Source: an uncultured Collinsella sp. (GTDB lineage: Bacteria > Actinomycetota > Coriobacteriia > Coriobacteriales > Coriobacteriaceae). Taken from it: a stretch of DNA of 9,990 nucleotides. A program made the position numbers and the translations under genes. The stretch covers positions 1 to 9,990 of the forward strand of contig CABRZY010000056.1 in the NCBI GenBank assembly GCA_902475475.1. The letters run 5' to 3'. Of the stretch, positions 5,414-9,990 are shown one piece after another (the stretch's first letter is position 1; each line of letters opens with the position of its first letter). Below the pieces are notes generated by a model. It was not told where the DNA came from, ran no database searches, and saw nothing but the letters and a program-made list of their open reading frames with translations.

Positions 5414-6682
5414 ATGGATAAGGGAGAGATGAAGGCCGGAGCCGCCCGGGTGGCCATTAACTTAGAGGACGTATTGCCGTTCGACGGTTTCGACGCACTC
5501 CGTCATGAAATCTTTGCCCGTGCCTTCGTGGTCGAAGGGATGGGGCGGCGCGCTTGCATCCTTTCACTTGAGGTTACCTCGATCGCTCCGGCCCTACTCG
5601 TCGATTTGCGTGAGGTTGTCAAGGATGTCTCCAATTGCGACGGCGCCTTTTCTTGGGTGGTCCCGACCCACACGTTTTCTGCGCCTCACGTGCGCACCCC
5701 TGGGCATCTGGCCGACACCGATGCCCGCGATCGAAATGAGCGCTATCGTGCCGCGCTCATCGCCGCGACACGCGCGGCCGTTGAGCAGGCGGTTGCGGGC
5801 ATTCGCTCTGTCACGCTCGCCTCGGCGGAGGGCTACTGTCCTGTGAACGTTAACCGCGACATTGAGACGCCGGCCGGCTGGTGGCTGGGAGTAGACCCCA
5901 AGGGGTTTGCCGACCACGCGATGCCCATACTTGTCGCGAGGGATGCCGAGGGCGGGCTCGTTGCCATGCTTGCGACGGCTGATGTCCAGTCTTCCGTGCT
6001 CGACGGATCGCACGATTCTCAGGGGAAGCGCTTGGTGAGCGGGGACCTCTTTGGCTTTGCCGCCACGGCTCTCGAGCGCGAATTGGGCGGAGTCGTGTTG
6101 CTGCTGCCCGGTGCCGCGGGGGATCAGAGTCCGGCGGAGCGCGCCGTGACCGTTGCGTTCGATTCGACCGGGGCGAAGCAAACGTTAGATGCTCACGAGA
6201 GTGGATATCGCATGCTGCATCGACAGGGTCGCGCTCTGAGCGATGCGTTGATTGAGGCCGTCCGTGCGGCGCGTGAGGACGATGCCATCGGCGTCGATGC
6301 TCGCACGGTCGACGTCCTTTTGCCCGCCCAGACGCGCGCCGACTTCTGCTCATTGGCCCCGCATCGAACTTATGAGTTTCATGCGGCAGGCGAACAGCGT
6401 ACGAGGGTCTATTTACTTCGGCTGGGAAATGCCGAGTTCGTTGGTATCCAGCCCGAGGTCTCGAGTGCATTCGGCGCCACTGTGCGCGCCGCTCGGTCCG
6501 GCTCTGTGTTCTTTGCCACGCTCGTCAACGGCGGACAGAAGTACCTACCGGCTCCCGATGCGTACGAGAAAATCACCTATGAGGCCATGAACTCCGGCTT
6601 TGCCGCCGGTTCGCATGAGCGCCTCCTCCAAACCATCCTTGCCGCTTTAAACGCGGCGCGACAAAAAGGAGAACTTGCATGA
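5414..6682 (+). CDS. Neutral/alkaline ceramidase-like protein lacking zinc histidines
   Basis: This 422-residue protein shows the ceramidase N-terminal fold by motif order: AGAARVAINLEDVLPF (like AGxxxxDITP), WVVPTHTFSAPHV with His86 (family THTHSGP), a VNRD motif, GAAGDQSP with Ser239 at the family's catalytic-serine position (GDVSPN), IQPEVSS with Glu348, and LVNGGQKYLPAPDAYEKITYE near the C-terminus. Of the zinc ligands of true neutral ceramidases, the second His of HxH is Phe88, and the His of the NWxxVH motif is missing (LATADVQSSV). Ceramidases split the N-acyl bond of sphingolipids and are secreted. This one has no signal peptide, so a cytoplasmic role on another amide or ester is more likely. 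AAAGGAGGG lies 8 bases before the ATG. Its TGA overlaps the ATG of the next gene, a paralogue, so the two are coupled and may form a heteromer. Membership is clear by pattern; function is not. Confidence 0.75.
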   Translation: MDKGEMKAGAARVAINLEDVLPFDGFDALRHEIFARAFVVEGMGRRACILSLEVTSIAPALLVDLREVVKDVSNCDGAFSWVVPTHTFSAPHVRTPGHLADTDARDRNERYRAALIAATRAAVEQAVAGIRSVTLASAEGYCPVNVNRDIETPAGWWLGVDPKGFADHAMPILVARDAEGGLVAMLATADVQSSVLDGSHDSQGKRLVSGDLFGFAATALERELGGVVLLLPGAAGDQSPAERAVTVAFDSTGAKQTLDAHESGYRMLHRQGRALSDALIEAVRAAREDDAIGVDARTVDVLLPAQTRADFCSLAPHRTYEFHAAGEQRTRVYLLRLGNAEFVGIQPEVSSAFGATVRAARSGSVFFATLVNGGQKYLPAPDAYEKITYEAMNSGFAAGSHERLLQTILAALNAARQKGELA

Positions 6683-7797
6683 ATATCGGACATGCACGCC
6701 GCAAGATTACCCCGCAAGGCGACATCTATCTAATCGGATACCGCAATCTTCCCAACCGTCTTGAACCTGCGACGGGCGTCCATGACGACGTCTTCGCCAA
6801 CGCCATCCTCTTCCAGCAAGGCGAACGTGAAGTGTTTCTCTTTAATGCCGATGTCCTCGAGTTCGAGGAAAGCATGGCCGAGGAAGTCAAGACAATGCTC
6901 GCCGAGCGCTACGGCATTGACCGTGATTGCGTCCTGCTCTCGGCGACGCACGACCATACTTCAATCGTCGCTTACCACCGCAGCTGGTGGACGGGACAAT
7001 TCGACGAGAACTACTACCGCTGGTTCCTCGATACCATTTGCCAATGCTTTGAGGAGTGCCGCGCCAACGCACAGCCCGCGATTTGTCGCTTGGGCAAGCA
7101 GGTCATCACCGGTTTCTACGACAACCGCATCATCCCAGGTGAACTCGCCGACAATGAGGTCATTGTCGTATCGTTCTTCGATACCGAAGGCAAGCCATTT
7201 GCGGGCTTTGTGAACTGGGCGGTGCATTCCGCTTGCGTCGGACCCGACTGCACGGAGCTCACGAGCGAACTCGCCGGTCTTACCGGCAAAAAGCTCGCTC
7301 AGAGTCTTGGTTACTATCCGGCCATGGTCGTCGGTGCTGCTGGCGACTGTAGCGACCGCAATTTTCGCCAGGGACGCGGCATTCCCGAGGTCGAGCGCGT
7401 TTCGACCGGTCTTGCCGAGGCGATTTCCCAGATCAAGCTCGATCGCGAGGTCGTTCTCGACCGCATCGAACCTCAGACGTTCTATCACACCGTTGCCCAT
7501 GACGACTTTTCGCTCACGCTTAAGTGTGCCGTCATCAGTCTGGGCGGCCTGCATCTCTTTGTGTTCCCGAGTGAACTCGGCAGCGACCTGGGCATTCGCA
7601 TGAAGCGCGAATGTCCGGTCGAGGGAATAGTCTGCGGTTACACCAACGGCTATTTTGAGTATTTCCTTCCGGCACGCGAGTACGGCCTCTCCTTTGAGAC
7701 CGAGCGTACTCAGATTCCCCAGGGCGAACCGGAACGCCTGTGTGACAAGTTCTGCCAGACGACGAGACTTCTCGGCGCAGCAGCTTCGCGTCTGTAG
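6679..7797 (+). CDS. Neutral/alkaline ceramidase-like protein with conserved zinc site
   Basis: A 372-residue paralogue of the preceding gene, overlapping it by four bases (ATGA) with AAGGAG about 8 bases before the start. Motifs in order: NIGHARRKITPQGDIYLIGY; LLSATHDHTS with His91 and His93; FVNWAVHSACVGPD with His183, equal to the second zinc histidine of ceramidases; VVGAAGDCSDRN with Ser225; FPSELGSD with Glu299; and GYTNGYFEYFLPAREYG with the tyrosine-rich loop that supplies the last ligand. All zinc-site positions therefore have a candidate residue, unlike its neighbour. At 372 residues it is close to the N-terminal catalytic domain alone, without the C-terminal immunoglobulin-like domain of secreted ceramidases, and it has no signal peptide. 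A metal-dependent cytoplasmic amidase or esterase acting on the PTS product is the most economical inference. The true substrate is unknown. Confidence 0.8.
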   Translation: MNIGHARRKITPQGDIYLIGYRNLPNRLEPATGVHDDVFANAILFQQGEREVFLFNADVLEFEESMAEEVKTMLAERYGIDRDCVLLSATHDHTSIVAYHRSWWTGQFDENYYRWFLDTICQCFEECRANAQPAICRLGKQVITGFYDNRIIPGELADNEVIVVSFFDTEGKPFAGFVNWAVHSACVGPDCTELTSELAGLTGKKLAQSLGYYPAMVVGAAGDCSDRNFRQGRGIPEVERVSTGLAEAISQIKLDREVVLDRIEPQTFYHTVAHDDFSLTLKCAVISLGGLHLFVFPSELGSDLGIRMKRECPVEGIVCGYTNGYFEYFLPAREYGLSFETERTQIPQGEPERLCDKFCQTTRLLGAAASRL

Positions 7798-7808
7798 GCC
7801 TGATTGCG

Positions 7809-7836
7809 TGGCATGGGCCAATGAGGCTCACTGCCA
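7809..7836 (+). other. Intergenic hairpin between the ceramidase-like gene and the PTS gene
   Basis: TGGCA-TGGGCC pairs with GGCTCA-TGCCA around AATGA, an 11-bp stem with one G-U pair and one bulged C. It begins 12 bases past the stop. There is no U-run, so it is more like an RNA-processing or 3'-end protecting stem than a terminator. The rest of this 192-base gap shows no clear promoter, so the PTS gene probably shares the operon transcript. Confidence 0.4.
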
Positions 7837-7989
7837 TGTGATCGGCATCTTCCATCTTCTCTGCCGTTTCCCATCCCGGGCGTACGTGCGTCCGCGGATT
7901 TCAAAGGGGGAAGCGGGTTCCTTGTCCTCCCACGTCGACTACGGAGGCATGAAATCTACGCTATGCCCCGCTCAGAAAAGGAGAATTCC

Positions 7990-9432
7990 ATGAAATACCA
8001 GAAGCTTTGCGATGAAATCATCACAAAGGTCGGTGGTCGAGACAATGTGTTAGACGTGAGCCACTGCATTACGCGTCTCCGCTTCCACCTCAAGGATGAA
8101 TCGCTCGCCCAGACCAATGAGCTTAAGGCGACGAAGGGCGTCGTTGACGTCATCCAGGCCGGCGGACAGTATCAGGTCGTGATTGGTGCCACTGTCGAGG
8201 CCGTCTACAACGACCTTGTTCAGATTGGCGGGTTCGACTCCAAACCCGCACTCGATATCGATGAGGGCGACGACGTCAAGAAGGGCGATCCATTCTCGCG
8301 TCTGCTTGCCATCATCTCCGAGATCCTGCAACCGGTTCTTGGCGTGCTTATGGCCGGTGGCTTTATCAAGTCGATGCTCGCGCTCTGCACGGTTGCCGGT
8401 TGGCTTGCCAAGGACAGCAATACGTATGTGACGCTCTCGGCAATCGGAGATTCGGTCTTCTATTACTTTCCGCTAATCATTGGCTGGACGTCGGCCAAGA
8501 AGTTCGGACTTAAGCCCGTTATGGGAATGGCGCTCGGCGGTATCCTCGTCTACCCGACGCTCGTTGCCCTTATGGGTGGAGATCCGCTCTACACGCTCGG
8601 CGCCGGTACGGTCTTCGAGTCCAATGTCTACGGTGATATTTTTGGCATCCCGCTAATCATGCAGAATTACTCATCGACGATTCTGCCTGCGATATTTATC
8701 GTCTGGATTGCCTCCAAGGTGCACAAGGCCCTTTCTAACGCGCTGCCCGCGCTTGTGAGCTCGTTCTTCTCCAACATCCTGACGCTCCTCATTTGCGGCA
8801 TCCTTGGCCTGCTTGTGGTCGGTCCGGTCATGACGGTCCTCTCCAACATCGTTGCCCAGATCATCTTGATGCTCATCAACTTCCAGCCCGCCATCGCCGG
8901 CTTCGTCATCGGCACGTTCTGGAGCCTGCTCGTCATGTTCGGCCTGCACTGGGGTATCATCCCGCTGTGGTTCCTCGATGTCGCAACCTACGGCTATGAC
9001 CTCATTAACCCGCTCGTGTATGCAGGCGGTTGTGCCATCGCCGGTGCTGTGCTTGGCATGATCATCCGAACCAAGGATTCCGAGGAAAATGCTGCCGTCA
9101 ACATTCCCGCTCTCGTCTCGTCGATCTTCGGTGTCAACGAGCCTGCGCTTTACGCCATCTTGCTGCCGCGTAAGCGCCTTATGTGGGCAACCTTTATTTC
9201 CGCTGGTGTAGGCGGCGCCATTGCCGGCCTCATGGGTGCCAAACTCTATGCCTTCGGTGCCTCCGGCCCGCTCGGTTTCCCGAGCTTTATTAACCCTGCC
9301 GGCATCGACACGGGCTTTATCGGCCTTGTCATCTCCGGTGTGGTCGCTTTCGTTCTGGCTCTTGTCGCCGCTATGGTGATCGGTACCAGGAAGGACGAGG
9401 GCGGTAAGGCGCTCAACATCTCGGTGGACTAG
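7990..9432 (+). CDS. PTS EIIBC permease, beta-glucoside/sucrose family, no EIIA
   Basis: A 480-residue membrane protein with domain order B-C. The EIIB domain (about 1-85) has the phosphorylated Cys26 in DVSHCITRLRFHL, followed by VVDVIQAGGQYQVVIG, as in BglF/ScrA-type proteins. EIIC (about 100-465) has about ten membrane segments, LQPVLGVLMAGGFIKSML at its start, the sugar-site motif FGLHWGIIPLW (His320) and IFGVNEPALYAILLPRK (Glu384), the family's conserved NEP-type loop. It would bring in a glycoside or disaccharide and phosphorylate it, taking phosphate from an EIIA-Glc-type protein made elsewhere, because no EIIA domain follows. The ATG at 7990 is preferred over an in-frame ATG at 7963 because AAAAGGAG (7976-7983) lies 6 bases before it and EIIB domains start with this M-x-Y-x-x-L pattern. 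Substrate is unassigned. No phospho-glycosidase is in the window. Confidence 0.93.
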   Translation: MKYQKLCDEIITKVGGRDNVLDVSHCITRLRFHLKDESLAQTNELKATKGVVDVIQAGGQYQVVIGATVEAVYNDLVQIGGFDSKPALDIDEGDDVKKGDPFSRLLAIISEILQPVLGVLMAGGFIKSMLALCTVAGWLAKDSNTYVTLSAIGDSVFYYFPLIIGWTSAKKFGLKPVMGMALGGILVYPTLVALMGGDPLYTLGAGTVFESNVYGDIFGIPLIMQNYSSTILPAIFIVWIASKVHKALSNALPALVSSFFSNILTLLICGILGLLVVGPVMTVLSNIVAQIILMLINFQPAIAGFVIGTFWSLLVMFGLHWGIIPLWFLDVATYGYDLINPLVYAGGCAIAGAVLGMIIRTKDSEENAAVNIPALVSSIFGVNEPALYAILLPRKRLMWATFISAGVGGAIAGLMGAKLYAFGASGPLGFPSFINPAGIDTGFIGLVISGVVAFVLALVAAMVIGTRKDEGGKALNISVD

Positions 9433-9452
9433 TCTGTCTGCGCACTTTAACT

Positions 9453-9500
9453 AAATATGCCTCGGACGGCGACGTGCCGCCCGAGGCATATTTGTGTTTT
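9453..9500 (+). terminator. Rho-independent terminator of the operon
   Basis: A perfect 13-bp outer stem, AAATATGCCTCGG (9453-9465) with its complement at 9481-9493, encloses an inner CGGC/GCCG stem (9467-9470, 9476-9479) and is followed by GTGTTTT. It begins 21 bases past the PTS stop. The stem is AT-rich at its base, so it may also end transcription of the convergent LysR-like gene. Confidence 0.9.
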
Positions 9501-9555
9501 GTGCCGTTGTCAGCGTGTTTGCGGACACAAGTCTGCGGTTGTGGAGCAGCGGGGA

Positions 9556-9990
9556 TTATGACGGTCGTGCCGCGGTGGAAGACGCACGGTCGCCCTGCAG
9601 GAGCTGACGGTAGGGGAGGAAGCCGATGAACGAGACGACCGCCTGCGAGTGCGCGGCGTTCCGCTTGAGGTAGAGCCTGACCTCGGAGGTCGTCGCGGGC
9701 TCAAGCGGCACCAGGGCTACCTTTCCGCTGGCAAGCGATTCCGCCGGCTTGCGCATGAGGAATGAGACGCCGGCGCCGCGTGCGACAAGAGAGATGATGT
9801 TCTCGGCTCGTTTGCCGGTGAACGTAACGCGTGGGCCAAATCCAGCTTCGCGACAAAGGGAAAGGACGAGCTCGCTTACGAACGAGCCTTGGGGAAGCAT
9901 GAGGAAATTCTCGTCGATAAGGTCGTCTATCTCGACGGTGTCACGTTCGGCGAGTGGATGGTGGGATCACGGACGCCGTCATCGATTTTC
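9556..9990 (-). pseudogene. LysR-family regulator, C-terminal part, apparently frameshifted and cut by right edge
   Basis: From 9966 down to 9556 the minus strand encodes a LysR substrate-binding domain: HHPLAERDTVEIDDLIDENF, LMLPQGSFVSELVLSLCREA, NIISLVARGAGVSFLMRKPA and a C-terminal strand EVRLYLKRN. HPLA normally lies near residue 175 of a LysR protein, so about 130 following residues is the right length for an intact C-terminus. Immediately upstream in this frame are two TGA stops (9967-9969 and 9979-9981). Another frame there reads KSMTASVI, which looks like the strand that precedes HPLA in the family. The frame therefore seems to break at 9961-9966, near a short CCC run. This may be a real lesion or a sequence error. 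The gene is convergent with the PTS operon and could have been its regulator. If it is intact after correction, it should be read as a normal LysR CDS. Confidence 0.6.

Noticed and set aside
7949..7993. Small 14-codon leader ORF just before the PTS gene, with its TGA overlapping the PTS ATG
   Set aside because: GGAGG ends only one base before its ATG, too close for initiation, and the peptide has no run of regulatory codons. The AAAAGGAG inside it serves the PTS gene.

Overview
The window reads as a high-GC, AT-poor-wobble chromosomal segment of an anaerobic gut actinobacterium, most likely a Coriobacteriia member such as Collinsella. That placement is an inference from codon use, strong AGGAGG-type ribosome binding sites, PTS sugar uptake in a high-GC genome and the gene mix. 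It was not confirmed by a search. No rRNA, tRNA, CRISPR array or insertion sequence is visible, and no stretch over 300 bases lacks a gene.

Layout. (1) 1-417, minus strand: the first 139 codons of a Kup-type potassium transporter, running off the left edge. (2) 556-1467, minus: an EamA/DMT ten-helix permease, divergent from (3) a LysR regulator at 1586-2443, plus. The two share a 118-bp intergenic region with overlapping GTTC/GAAC palindromes that probably serve as the LysR operator. (4) 2606-4126, plus: a fusion of an N-terminal XRE-type helix-turn-helix domain to a complete AlaA-like aminotransferase. Three AAATTGAAC repeats, spaced by whole helical turns, lie upstream, and a good internal ribosome binding site and ATG sit exactly at the domain junction. 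A strong terminator closes this gene at 4148-4186.

(5) 4353-9432, plus: a four-gene unit, probably an operon from a promoter near 4291-4320 to a terminator at 9453-9500. It encodes an amidohydrolase-2 family protein with a degenerate metal site, two tandem and translationally coupled proteins of the neutral/alkaline ceramidase-like fold (one keeping its zinc histidines, the other not), and a PTS EIIBC permease of the beta-glucoside/sucrose family without an EIIA domain. None of the three enzyme-like proteins has a signal peptide, so they should act in the cytoplasm on whatever the PTS imports as a phosphate ester. The substrate cannot be read from the sequence. (6) 9556 to the right edge, minus: the C-terminal half of a second LysR regulator, convergent with the operon, whose reading frame breaks near 9961-9966.

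The parts most worth attention are the HTH-AlaA fusion with its operator array and possible second product, and the amidohydrolase / ceramidase-like pair / PTS cluster as an undescribed catabolic unit.
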